Origin: an uncultured Aquimarina sp.
GTDB lineage: Bacteria > Bacteroidota > Bacteroidia > Flavobacteriales > Flavobacteriaceae
Length of the DNA: 64,000 bases
Reading direction: 5' to 3'
Assembly (NCBI GenBank): GCA_947493035.1
Contig: CANLOW010000001.1
Location: 434,001 to 498,000, forward strand
Part shown: piece after piece, positions 1 to 8,253 of the stretch
How the letters are laid out: each line of letters begins with the position of its first letter
Numbering within the stretch: position 1 is the first letter of the stretch
Translations under genes and position numbers: made by a program
The notes under the pieces: model-generated
The model's database searches: none
Told to the model about the DNA's origin: nothing
What the model saw: only the letters and a program-made list of their open reading frames with translations

Positions 1-2
1 TC

Positions 3-854
3 ATCATATTATTACTATTTACTAAAGAGCATTCACCTCAACTAACAAAACTATTTAGGTATACTCAATATTTGTTTGCTGTAATGATTATTCTATGGTT
101 TACATTTCCTCATTTTTACAAAATATATCAACTGGAAATGTTATACGTACACTACAGCATTTTTCCTATTATATTTATCAATCTTAATATATCTGCTTTC
201 AGAGCCTTAAAGAATCACTCACGAAAAGCCCTTCTATTCTTCTCTTCTATTTTATTCTTACTTATTGGTCTTTTTTGCTCTCTTTTTATCGAAATTGGAT
301 TTTTACAAAAGTCTCTTTTTGGAATATGCCCTGTGATGATTGGTTTTGCTTTAGAAATCACTATGCTTTCCATAGCTATGGTTCTCATTTTCAAAGATGT
401 CTTAAAAAGCAAGAGTCTTTTATTACAAGAAAGTGTAGAATTTCATGAATCTAAAAAAGAGCTAATCACTGAAAACATTGAGTTAAGAAAAGAAATTAAT
501 GAATTAATTAAAGAAACGAGAAACACAAAACAAGAAGAAAATATCACAAAGAATGTTCTTCTAAAAAGCAAAACGGTGATCAAATTAGATGATCTATGTC
601 ATATATCTTCGAATGGGAGGTACTTAGAGTTTTATATTGTAGGAAAACAAAACCCCGAAATTGACAGAAATACATTAAAAAACATCTTACAAGAACTTCC
701 AGAAAACTTCATCCAAACACATAGAAGTCACATAGTTAACCTTGATTTCACTAGAAGTCTTAATAATAATGAGTTATTCTTAAAATCGGGAAACACACTT
801 CCTGTTTCTAGAAGCTTTAAAGCTCAATTATTAGATCGATTACAAAGAGTATGA
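3..854 (+). CDS. 7TM membrane protein with C-terminal LytTR DNA-binding domain (5' end outside window)
   Basis: This is the 3' part of a membrane-bound transcription regulator. The frame is open to the left edge (codons before position 72 read ...TKEHSPQLTKLFRYTQY...), so the TTG at 72 is not a real start and the N-terminus lies outside the window. About five hydrophobic helices occupy the first 115 residues. A charged, probably coiled-coil linker follows (ESKKELITENIELRKEINEL), and the last 95 residues look like a LytTR domain (DDLCHISSNGRYLEFYI, then FIQTHRSHIVNL). The layout matches 7TMR-DISM-LytTR proteins of Bacteroidetes, which pass an extracytoplasmic signal directly to DNA binding. 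Target genes are unknown. The left boundary is an edge effect. Confidence 0.8.
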   Translation: MILLLFTKEHSPQLTKLFRYTQYLFAVMIILWFTFPHFYKIYQLEMLYVHYSIFPIIFINLNISAFRALKNHSRKALLFFSSILFLLIGLFCSLFIEIGFLQKSLFGICPVMIGFALEITMLSIAMVLIFKDVLKSKSLLLQESVEFHESKKELITENIELRKEINELIKETRNTKQEENITKNVLLKSKTVIKLDDLCHISSNGRYLEFYIVGKQNPEIDRNTLKNILQELPENFIQTHRSHIVNLDFTRSLNNNELFLKSGNTLPVSRSFKAQLLDRLQRV

Positions 855-1008
855 TATCATTTGTAGCAAAAAACGTGTTATTCGTGCCAAAATAGACACA
901 TACATTTTATTCACTCCATTAACAACAGTATTTTTGAGCATTATCAAATTATCGGGTAATTAGATAATTTATCATGGGCATTAGTTTATGATGAGGGTGA
1001 AAACTAGA

Positions 1009-1040
1009 CTGTCCATGCATACTTCGCATGGACAGTTTTT
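1009..1040 (+). terminator. Rho-independent terminator
   Basis: A perfect 10-bp stem (CTGTCCATGC, loop 1019-1025, GCATGGACAG) is followed by TTTTTATTTTA. It lies about 155 bp after the LytTR gene and would end its transcript. Nothing coding is visible between 855 and 1008. Confidence 0.85.
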
Positions 1041-1213
1041 ATTTTAGAATGAATTGACTTTCTTTTATTCAAAAAGAAAAAACACCACAAAACTTTAACT
1101 TTAAAAATATTAACTACTATCCAAAACAGAACACAATGGTTAATATTAATTACTAACATTCATAAATAATCATCTCATTTATTTTTGAAAAGCATAATCA
1201 CCTTTTTAGGTGA

Positions 1214-1243
1214 TTGTGTCATGTTAAAAGAAATCTAACTTTG
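1214..1243 (+). promoter_or_regulatory. Bacteroidetes promoter TTG-N19-TAACTTTG
   Basis: TTG at 1214-1216, a 19-bp spacer and TAACTTTG at 1236-1243 match the Bacteroidetes sigma-ABfr consensus (TTG-N17-23-TAnnTTTG). Transcription should begin near 1250, just ahead of the ATG at 1268. Confidence 0.75.
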
Positions 1244-1267
1244 GCATGAATAAAAAATCATCTTACC

Positions 1268-3289
1268 ATGAGAACAGTACTGTTTTTATTTGTCAGTCTA
1301 TTTATATCATCTATGTATGCACAGATAGATAATTTCAATGAAATACTAACCAATCAAAACGAGCCAGGAAATCTTCAACTCGTCGATAATTTTTTATATG
1401 TATTAGACGATGAAAGTGTAAATCTCAGACGATTCAACTTAAACGAATTTCCATTAACGGAAGAAGTAGTATATACCTTGCCAACGCCTTCTGATCCAAA
1501 TATTGACAATGTATTAAATGACTTTTTAGTTGTAGGAAATACTATTTATTTAACTGATGAAGAATTTGATGTAAGTCAAGATATGGGGCTCGGATCTACC
1601 ATATTCAGTTTAGAAATTAATGATAATACATCTACGATTACTGAAATTATTGACACAGGAGCTGGAGCTTTTATTTCTTCACTTGAAATTATTGACAACA
1701 TGATCTACTTTACCGCAGATCGAGACATAGATGATAGTTATTATTTATTTAGCAAAGATCTTTCAAACCTGAGTGCTACAGAAGTTATGGTTGCTAGTAC
1801 TAATGGCGAAGAGATTAATGATATGGCAACAGATGGAAGTCTTCTTTATTTAGCAAATCGCGATACTGGAGAAGTTCATTACTACGACCCTACTAGTCCT
1901 TCTTCTACATTAAATAATTTAAGTTTTAATGAATCTATTAACTTTATTCACAGTTTGGAAGTACAAAATAACCGAATCTATATTGCCAGTGGTAATTCTA
2001 TTGAGTCTGGGGAAATTTCGACTAACAGTACTATAGATTTATTTACCAATCTTGAAAACAACTTTTATGAAGACCAAAATAATGGGCAAACCTTTTCTTC
2101 TAATTTTAAAGGAGTAACTGTAGGTGAAGATGGAGTGGGTTATGCCTCATTGACAAATAATGGTATCATTGGTCAATCTCAATTCTTTTTAAATTCTGAA
2201 TGTACTGGGACTAGTTCTGACTTTGAAGAAGCAATCACATCTTTAAAATCACCTAGATTTATAGAACAACTAAATAGCAACGAACTCATTGTCTTTAATG
2301 ATAATGGAGTAAGTAGGGTTAATATTACTACAGAAGCCGAAACTATTATTTACAACAAAAGCACCGACGAATTCATAACTCAGATCTTAGTAGAAGGCCA
2401 GGAGGTTTTCTTTTCTTCTATCTTTGGTTTCGAAGATTCTAATGGAGACTTCACCTTTGATTTTGGTCAAATTTCAAAAATTGACTTAGCAGACGATAGT
2501 AATATTGAAATCTATTCTTCTAGTGATCAGTTTATTTATGATTTAGTAAAAAGTGGTACTGACCTCTTTTTTGCACACGAGCCTAGTGACTCTAATAATA
2601 CAGATGTTTCTTTTGTCGATAAAATAGACCTAGCCAATGATTCGTTTGTAGAACTTAATGTTGATTACAATTTCTTCCTCGAAAGCATTTATCTATTAAA
2701 TGACACTTTTTATATCGCTGAAGATACCAATCTTTATTCTGCACCTGTAACAGACTTGACCGATGTAACATTACTATCAAACGACACTAATTTTGTTAGT
2801 AACATCTCAATCGATAATAACTTTATTTATTACACTCAAGAAAACAGCTTAAAAAGAACACCTGTAAACTTTAGTGACTTTAGAGATGATAGTGAATTTA
2901 TAGCATTTAACGCCACTTATAGTGACACCGAAGAAGATGGAAGTGTTTTCTGCTCAAGCATTGACAGCTTTACTATTATTGACGATATTATTTATGCTAC
3001 ATTAGAAATGAATGACTTAGTTATTTCAATTCCTAATGAAGTAGTTACTTTAAACAACAACATATTTACAAATTCAACATCTAATGATGTCTTTTTAACT
3101 TCAACAAGTGACATTCTTACAGTTCATAATTCAGAAACTATTACTACTGTTGACATCTATGACCTAAATGGGAAGCTTTTGATATCCACAGGTACTAATA
3201 ATTCTTCAATTGATATTACGACATTAAACACTGGTATCTATATCGTAATTATAAATAATAACACAAATCTCAAGTTCATTAAAGAATAA
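1268..3289 (+). CDS. Secreted T9SS-sorted protein, probably beta-propeller, unknown function
   Basis: A 673-residue exported protein. Residues 1-19 form a signal peptide ending MYAQ. The body is a series of short blocks of the type IYFTADRDIDD / LYLANRDTGE / IYYTQENSL, each pairing a 'visible/display' strand with a polar turn, which suggests a propeller of repeated four-stranded sheets. The last 70 residues form a type A T9SS sorting domain (VDIYDLNGKLL, then LNTGIYIVII and a basic end), so the protein should cross the outer membrane through T9SS and be anchored or released. No catalytic motif is recognised. It has its own promoter and a following terminator, so it appears to be a single-gene unit. 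Confidence 0.75.
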   Translation: MRTVLFLFVSLFISSMYAQIDNFNEILTNQNEPGNLQLVDNFLYVLDDESVNLRRFNLNEFPLTEEVVYTLPTPSDPNIDNVLNDFLVVGNTIYLTDEEFDVSQDMGLGSTIFSLEINDNTSTITEIIDTGAGAFISSLEIIDNMIYFTADRDIDDSYYLFSKDLSNLSATEVMVASTNGEEINDMATDGSLLYLANRDTGEVHYYDPTSPSSTLNNLSFNESINFIHSLEVQNNRIYIASGNSIESGEISTNSTIDLFTNLENNFYEDQNNGQTFSSNFKGVTVGEDGVGYASLTNNGIIGQSQFFLNSECTGTSSDFEEAITSLKSPRFIEQLNSNELIVFNDNGVSRVNITTEAETIIYNKSTDEFITQILVEGQEVFFSSIFGFEDSNGDFTFDFGQISKIDLADDSNIEIYSSSDQFIYDLVKSGTDLFFAHEPSDSNNTDVSFVDKIDLANDSFVELNVDYNFFLESIYLLNDTFYIAEDTNLYSAPVTDLTDVTLLSNDTNFVSNISIDNNFIYYTQENSLKRTPVNFSDFRDDSEFIAFNATYSDTEEDGSVFCSSIDSFTIIDDIIYATLEMNDLVISIPNEVVTLNNNIFTNSTSNDVFLTSTSDILTVHNSETITTVDIYDLNGKLLISTGTNNSSIDITTLNTGIYIVIINNNTNLKFIKE

Positions 3290-3313
3290 ATAACATAAGT
3301 AGTTCGTTGTTGT

Positions 3314-3352
3314 AATCTAGTCGGTACAATGGGGGTATCGGCTAGATTTTTA
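3314..3352 (+). terminator. Terminator between convergent genes
   Basis: A 13-bp stem (3314-3326 with 3336-3348, two G-U pairs) around a G-rich loop is followed by TTTT. It overlaps the stop codon of rarA on the other strand and probably serves the T9SS gene. Confidence 0.7.
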
Positions 3353-4624
3353 ATAATTATACTTTTGCCATAATTGCTTTAACCAAGACCTTATTCCTTT
3401 CTCCTTAGAATTTTCAGCTGGTTCATAGAGTTTGGTTCCTTTAATTTCTTCGGGAAGAAACTCTTGGTTCACAAAATGTCCCGGATAATCGTGAGCATAC
3501 TTGTATTGATCTCCATAACCTAATTCTTTCATTAATTTTGTAGGAGCATTACGAAGATGTAACGGAATCGGCAAATCGCCTGTTTGCTTCACCAATTGTT
3601 GCGCTTTATTTATAGCCATGTAAGAGGCATTACTTTTCGGAGAGGTTGCTAGGTAAATAGTACACTGACTTAACAATATTCTTGCTTCAGGGTAACCAAC
3701 AGTACTTGCTGCTGTAAAAGTATTGGTTGCCATAACCAATGCTGTAGGGTTCGCCAAACCAATATCCTCTGAAGCTAAAATAATTAGCCGTCTTGCTATA
3801 AACTTTAAATCTTCCCCACCTTCAATCATTCTCGCTAACCAATATACCGCAGCATTTGGATCACTTCCTCTAACTGACTTTATAAAAGCCGAAATAATAT
3901 CATAATGTTGTTCGCCTGTTTTATCGTATCGTGCAGGGTTTTGTTGCACTAGCTGTAACACAATATCATTTGTTATTTCGATATTATTCTCTTGAAAACT
4001 GGATACTACCAGCTCAAATGTATTTAATAATTTTCGAGCATCCCCTCCACTTAAGCGTAATAAAGCATCAGACTCTTTTATTGTTATTTTTTTATTTTTT
4101 AAAACATTATCTTCTACAGTAGCTCTCCGTAATAAATCTTCTAATTCTGACTTATCAAAAGAATTCAACGTATACACCTGACATCTTGACAACAACGCAG
4201 GGATAACTTCGAAACTTGGATTTTCTGTAGTAGCACCAATAAGCGTAACCCATCCTTTTTCTACAGCTCCTAACAAAGAATCTTGTTGCGATTTACTAAA
4301 ACGATGAATCTCATCGATAAACAGAATAGGGTTCTTGGCCGTAAATAGCCCTCCATCTCTTTTAGCTCTATCTATGACTTCTCGCACATCCTTTACCCCA
4401 CTATTTATAGCACTTAACGAATAAAAAGGTCTTTCGGAAGTCTCTGCTATAATATTTGCTAAGGTTGTTTTTCCAACTCCAGGTGGACCCCAAAAAATAA
4501 GTGACGGAATAACTCCTCGTTCGATTTGCTTGCGTAAAGCACCCTTTTCCCCAATAAGATGTTGTTGACTTAAATAATCATCTAGTTTTTTAGGTCTAAG
4601 TCGTTCTGCTAAGGGAATATTCAT
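3350..4624 (-). CDS. rarA: Replication-associated recombination protein RarA (AAA+ ATPase)
   Basis: A RarA/MgsA/WRNIP1-family AAA+ ATPase, related to clamp-loader subunits, that acts at stalled replication forks. Seen in the protein: Walker A GPPGVGKT at residues 46-53, Walker [10 protein letters not shown] near 101-109, sensor/Arg-finger segment [19 protein letters not shown], and the C-terminal RarA tetramerisation region ([30 protein letters not shown]). The length of 424 aa is normal for the family. It is monocistronic with its own promoter (4666-4695) and is divergent from the rhomboid gene. Confidence 0.95.
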   Translation of the reverse strand: MNIPLAERLRPKKLDDYLSQQHLIGEKGALRKQIERGVIPSLIFWGPPGVGKTTLANIIAETSERPFYSLSAINSGVKDVREVIDRAKRDGGLFTAKNPILFIDEIHRFSKSQQDSLLGAVEKGWVTLIGATTENPSFEVIPALLSRCQVYTLNSFDKSELEDLLRRATVEDNVLKNKKITIKESDALLRLSGGDARKLLNTFELVVSSFQENNIEITNDIVLQLVQQNPARYDKTGEQHYDIISAFIKSVRGSDPNAAVYWLARMIEGGEDLKFIARRLIILASEDIGLANPTALVMATNTFTAASTVGYPEARILLSQCTIYLATSPKSNASYMAINKAQQLVKQTGDLPIPLHLRNAPTKLMKELGYGDQYKYAHDYPGHFVNQEFLPEEIKGTKLYEPAENSKEKGIRSWLKQLWQKYNY

Positions 4625-4665
4625 GTCTTATTTTCTTAATAAAAGGAATCGGCACACTTTTAGAT

Positions 4666-4695
4666 CAAAATTAGGCTTAAGTATTGACATTACAA
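4666..4695 (-). promoter_or_regulatory. rarA promoter TTG-N19-TAATTTTG
   Basis: Read on the minus strand: TTG (4693-4695), 19-bp spacer, TAATTTTG (4666-4673). Both boxes and the spacing fit the Bacteroidetes consensus. The ATG of rarA is 42 bp downstream. Confidence 0.7.
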
Positions 4696-4703
4696 TACGA
4701 CTC

Positions 4704-4791
4704 TTTGTAAACTACCTCGAGACAACCCTTTGAAGTACTTACAATAAATAAAATTTTAATTTCAAGGCAAGCCTTCGGGTATCATATCCTT
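4704..4791. repeat. Dispersed intergenic repeat, copy 1 (pair with 16981-17063)
   Basis: About 85 bp that aligns along its length with 16981-17063. The best block, 4746-4770, differs by one base in 25 from 17016-17040. The copy has imperfect inverted ends (CCC..GAAG / CTTCGGG). It lies directly upstream of the rhomboid gene. Confidence 0.6.
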
Positions 4792-4824
4792 TAGCCTCGC
4801 TAATAAATCTAGATAAAGTTTTTA

Positions 4825-5625
4825 ATGACATCTAAATCGTTACCTTTTAAACCTAGCATGTTACTGTACCCGATTTTAATGTTGGTTGCAATGTGGTTTG
4901 TATTTTGGATTGATTTCAACAACGACCTTCACCTCTCTAGATATGGTATCTATCCAAGAACAGTAAGCGGTCTTAAAGGCATTTTATTTTCGCCTTTTTT
5001 ACATGGAGACGGCAGTCACTTGTGGCACAATACTCTACCTATTTTTATTCTCAGCGCTTCATTAATCTATTTCTACAGAGGAAATGCTACCAAAGTTATT
5101 CTTTGGGGAACATTGCTCACCGGAATATTGACATGGTGCATTGGACGACCTTCTTACCATATTGGAGCTAGTGGCATCATCTACATGCTATTTGGCTTTC
5201 TTTTATTAAAAGGTTTGATTGCTAAAAACTTTAGGTTATTAGCGGTTTCATTTTTTGTTGTTTTCGTGTACGGAGGTATGATCTGGTATATTACACCTGT
5301 AAAAGAAGAAATATCATGGGAAGGTCATTTAAGTGGATTATTGACTGGAGCTTTTTTAGCTTTAACACTCAATAAGAAAATCGAGCAAGCTCCTAAATAC
5401 CATTGGCAACAGCCTTCTTTTAATGAAGAACAAGATTCTTTTTTACAACGATTTGATGATAAAGGCAATTTTATTCCTTCATCTCATGATGTTATCGTAG
5501 AATATGAAGAGGTACTTTCTACTAGCAAAGAAACTAATAGCTATAAAAATGTTCGACTTATTTATGAATCAACTGATTCTAAAAAGAAAAAAGGAACATA
5601 TACCATATATAGATTAGGACATTAA
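4825..5625 (+). CDS. Rhomboid family intramembrane serine protease
   Basis: An integral membrane protease that cleaves transmembrane substrates. The catalytic Ser sits in GASG at residues 114-117 (Ser116) on a hydrophobic helix, and His168 in WEGHLSG supplies the dyad. The HLWHN block at 65-69 is the oxyanion/His-Asn signature. Six membrane helices fit residues 12-180. The remaining C-terminal 85 residues are soluble and polar and are not part of the rhomboid core. The gene converges with aat, and their ends overlap by about 12 bp. Physiological substrates are unknown. Confidence 0.92.
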   Translation: MTSKSLPFKPSMLLYPILMLVAMWFVFWIDFNNDLHLSRYGIYPRTVSGLKGILFSPFLHGDGSHLWHNTLPIFILSASLIYFYRGNATKVILWGTLLTGILTWCIGRPSYHIGASGIIYMLFGFLLLKGLIAKNFRLLAVSFFVVFVYGGMIWYITPVKEEISWEGHLSGLLTGAFLALTLNKKIEQAPKYHWQQPSFNEEQDSFLQRFDDKGNFIPSSHDVIVEYEEVLSTSKETNSYKNVRLIYESTDSKKKKGTYTIYRLGH

Positions 5626-6264
5626 TAATGTTACAAAATCTTCCCTATTCATCTCTATAGCGCCTAAGCTGGCTAAATGGTCATTATATACTTGGCAATC
5701 TATACATTTATACTTCTTCTCATAAAAATGTAGTGCCATATGGATAAACCCAACCTTAGAAGCATTACTTACTTTTGAAAACATACTTTCACCACAAAAG
5801 ACTTTTTTCTCTTCAAGATTAACACCATACAAACCTCCTACAAGTTTATCACCTTCCCATACTTCGAAAGAATCTGCCTTTCCTTCTTCGTGTAGTTCCG
5901 AATATGCCGTTTTCATCTCTTCAGTAATCCAAGTACCACTTTGGTCTTTTCTTTTTACAGAAGCACAAGCTTCCACTACTTGCTGAAAAGCTTTGTTCTT
6001 TGTCACACGAAATTGCTTCTTTTTCAAGACCTGTTTCATCGATTTACTGACTTTTAGATAATCAAAAAACAAAACCATTCTAGGGTCTGGACTGTACCAT
6101 AATGGTGGTTGATCTTCTTCAAACCAAGGGAAAATAGCATTGTTATATGCTAATAATAATCTATCGGTACTTAAATCTCCACCTATAGCTAACAAACCAT
6201 TTTCATCGGCATGATCTACTGGAGGGAAATAAAGAAGTTCATCGATTAAATAAATACTAGACAT
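5614..6264 (-). CDS. aat: Leucyl/phenylalanyl-tRNA--protein transferase
   Basis: Aat transfers Leu or Phe from tRNA to proteins with N-terminal Arg/Lys, marking them for the ClpAP N-end-rule pathway in the cytoplasm. Family signatures are clear: FPPVDHADENGLLAIGGDLS, LLLAYNNAIFPWF, WYSPDPRMVL, KSMKQVLKKKQFRVT, GLYGVNLEEKKVFCGESMFS and FIDCQV-type ending. The ATG at 6264 (MSSIYLIDELLYFPP) is chosen because it matches where Aat proteins normally begin. The open frame continues upstream to 6387, but those 41 residues are translated from a dispersed repeat (6286-6429) and are not Aat sequence. Confidence 0.93.
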   Translation of the reverse strand: MSSIYLIDELLYFPPVDHADENGLLAIGGDLSTDRLLLAYNNAIFPWFEEDQPPLWYSPDPRMVLFFDYLKVSKSMKQVLKKKQFRVTKNKAFQQVVEACASVKRKDQSGTWITEEMKTAYSELHEEGKADSFEVWEGDKLVGGLYGVNLEEKKVFCGESMFSKVSNASKVGFIHMALHFYEKKYKCIDCQVYNDHLASLGAIEMNREDFVTLLMS

Positions 6265-6285
6265 ATATCCATTAAAATTATAATG

Positions 6286-6429
6286 AATATCGTAATCACT
6301 AATAATAAGAATTGCGTCATCCAGAACTTGTTTCAAGATCCAATTAAAGATATAAAAATCAGCAGGATGAGATTCCTTGTCAAGCAATGAATGACGAAAA
6401 CGGATATAATATTACTAATTACGGATATT
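6286..6429 (-). repeat. MITE-like palindromic repeat, copy A
   Basis: 144 bp with terminal inverted repeats: AATATCGTAAT at 6286-6296 and ATTACGGATATT at 6418-6429. The interior aligns with 17676-17820 on the opposite strand at roughly 90% identity by eye, including the inner hairpin arms around GTCATTCC/GGAATGAC. It begins 22 bp upstream of the aat ATG, so it has replaced or supplies the aat promoter region. It carries no transposase, and no clear target-site duplication was seen. Confidence 0.75.
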
Positions 6430-6453
6430 CAAAAATTATAGTACAAAAATAAG

Positions 6454-6488
6454 AAGAGACTGAATTCTAACTCAGAAAACAGTCTCTT
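6454..6488 (-). terminator. Terminator of the GH16 gene
   Basis: A 9-bp stem AAGAGACTG/CAGTCTCTT (6454-6462 with 6480-6488), read on the minus strand and followed by a T-rich stretch (CTTATTTTTG). It lies 22 bp past the GH16 stop. Confidence 0.7.
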
Positions 6489-6510
6489 TTATATATAATT
6501 CTTGATAAGA

Positions 6511-7473
6511 TTATTCCTCTATCTTCCAAGTACGTATCCAATCATATTTTGTGGTAAGGTCATCTTTAGAAGCAGTTTCAAAAATACTTCCTGCTTCATC
6601 AATCGGATTCCAATTGTAAGTCTCAATCGCCATAGTTAAATAACCTTGAAGATCGAAATCAGTTGGAGGATCAATTGAAAACACATATTCGCCATCAAGA
6701 TAAATTAAAACTTCCTTTGGGGACTTCCACCAACATCCGTACACAAAGTATCTTTCATGATTCTTCTCGTCTAAAAGCACCTGTCCTTGATCTCTCAACT
6801 CTTCATTTTGCCCACAAAAATCTCTTTTATGTAAAATTGCATTTGAATGATAAATAGCATCCCATTTCTTTGCCCATGAAGCCGTTTTTTCATGTACCCG
6901 ACCAACACACTCTTGAATATCAAGCTCTAACTTCCTTGGGCAATTCTCTTTAAAAGACAGCCAAAATGTAGATGACATTACTGTTTTATTGGCTTTCATT
7001 CTACACTCATAATACATTCCTGCACCACCAGAGTTTATAGATCTCACAATACCACCTCCGTGTGTAAAAGTGTTCCCATTAATGTTTTTAGGAGCAGAAA
7101 ATTTCTCTGTGATTACATTTAAATTACCATCAGATACACTAACATTGTCTGCTTCAAATAAACCTGGCGCTCTTCCTATCCAACCCCATCCATTCCCTTT
7201 AGGATCTGCATGCCATTTGGTTTTATCTAAACTGCTACCTTCAAATTCATCTGTTAAATTATCTACTACCACCCATTTTTTATCTGATGGAATATTTGTC
7301 CCTTCTTCAACAAAAAAAGGCTTGTCATTTGGAAAAGAATCACCCTCATTCATATCCTTAGACTCTTCTACAACAACCTGATCTTTCGGAGTCGTATCTC
7401 CTGAATTATCACTATCACTACCACAATTCATCATCACTGCAGAAAGCAGTAGTAACTTAATAACATTCTTCAT
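6511..7473 (-). CDS. Glycoside hydrolase family 16 lipoprotein (agarase/porphyranase-like)
   Basis: A secreted endo-glycanase of the GH16 jelly-roll fold. The catalytic motif ELDIQE occupies residues 183-188 (nucleophile E183, assisting D185, acid/base E188). Residues 1-17 are a lipoprotein signal with Cys17 in MMNCGSDSD, followed by a Ser/Asp-rich tether to about residue 65. Other GH16 features are the N-terminal DEFEGSSLDKTKW block and the C-terminal LTMAIETYNW...YDWIRTW strands. The ELDIQE variant with upstream MSSTFWLS resembles GH16 enzymes of marine Bacteroidetes that cut galactans, but substrate cannot be read from sequence alone. It is monocistronic, with a palindromic element upstream (7518-7547). 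Confidence 0.85.
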   Translation of the reverse strand: MKNVIKLLLLSAVMMNCGSDSDNSGDTTPKDQVVVEESKDMNEGDSFPNDKPFFVEEGTNIPSDKKWVVVDNLTDEFEGSSLDKTKWHADPKGNGWGWIGRAPGLFEADNVSVSDGNLNVITEKFSAPKNINGNTFTHGGGIVRSINSGGAGMYYECRMKANKTVMSSTFWLSFKENCPRKLELDIQECVGRVHEKTASWAKKWDAIYHSNAILHKRDFCGQNEELRDQGQVLLDEKNHERYFVYGCWWKSPKEVLIYLDGEYVFSIDPPTDFDLQGYLTMAIETYNWNPIDEAGSIFETASKDDLTTKYDWIRTWKIEE

Positions 7474-7517
7474 TTTTTATCTCTTTTATTGTTTAAACAT
7501 AGGTCTCATAAATAACA

Positions 7518-7547
7518 AATGCATTAGCTAATAATAACTAATGCATT
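7518..7547. promoter_or_regulatory. Inverted repeat upstream of GH16 gene
   Basis: Perfect 10-bp arms AATGCATTAG / CTAATGCATT separated by 10 bp, 45-75 bp before the GH16 start codon. It could be an operator for substrate-dependent control or a 5'-UTR hairpin. No regulator gene is adjacent. Confidence 0.4.
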
Positions 7548-7664
7548 CGTCTATATATTGAATTCACTAAATACAACACCACAATGTATGCATATTTAGA
7601 AGATTCTACTCGTAAAATAGCGACACAAATGTCCTAATTCTATCTCAAATGATTAAAGCTTTAC

Positions 7665-8051
7665 CTAAAATGGTAAATCATCTTCTTGATTATCGTTTGA
7701 GAAGTTATTAGATGCTGGTTCGAATGCATCAGATGGAGGCATCGGAGGTGGCACATTACCCTGAGGAGCAGCTTGCTGAACAGCTTCAATTCTCCAACCT
7801 TGAATAGTATTGAAATATCTAGTCTCTCCTTGCGGGCTTACCCACTCGCGACCTCTTAAGTTTACACCTATTTTAACTTCTTGCCCAGGCTGGTATGCAT
7901 TTAACAAATCACATTTATCTTGTACAAACTGAACACTGATATGTTGTGGATATTGCTCATCTGTCGTTACTACAACATCTCTTTTTCTAAACCCGTTATT
8001 ACCTACAGTTTCAGTTGCTCCAACTAATCTAATTTTACCTTGTACTTCCAT
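7665..8051 (-). CDS. DUF3127 domain protein (OB-fold-like, nucleic-acid-binding candidate)
   Basis: A 128-residue protein with the compact DUF3127 core in residues 1-90 (MEVQGKIRLVGATETVGNNGF, then GQEVKIGVNLRGREW and FNTIQGWRIE). A low-complexity Pro/Asn tail ends in acidic DDLPF. The family is common in Bacteroidetes. The small beta-barrel with an acidic DDLPF tail is reminiscent of single-stranded DNA-binding proteins, where such tails recruit partners; this is inference from architecture. It is transcribed away from the downstream histidine kinase. Confidence 0.8.
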   Translation of the reverse strand: MEVQGKIRLVGATETVGNNGFRKRDVVVTTDEQYPQHISVQFVQDKCDLLNAYQPGQEVKIGVNLRGREWVSPQGETRYFNTIQGWRIEAVQQAAPQGNVPPPMPPSDAFEPASNNFSNDNQEDDLPF

Positions 8052-8253
8052 AATGAGTAATGCTTTATTTTACGCTCACTGTGTGAGTTTAATTCGCTGA
8101 GGACTTCCTCAATTTTCAATTTTACTTAGACCCTAGTGCCATTATTACACTAATGACTTTTGGGCTGTAAAAATACAATTTTTGAAATTCAACACCTCAT
8201 TTTATGATAGAGATCGCAAAGTTTTAATTAACTTCACTTTAACATCAGCATCT

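Noticed and set aside
8182..8253. TTG start for the histidine kinase, adding 24 residues
   Set aside because: No leader-like sequence; the ATG at 8254 directly precedes the first membrane helix.
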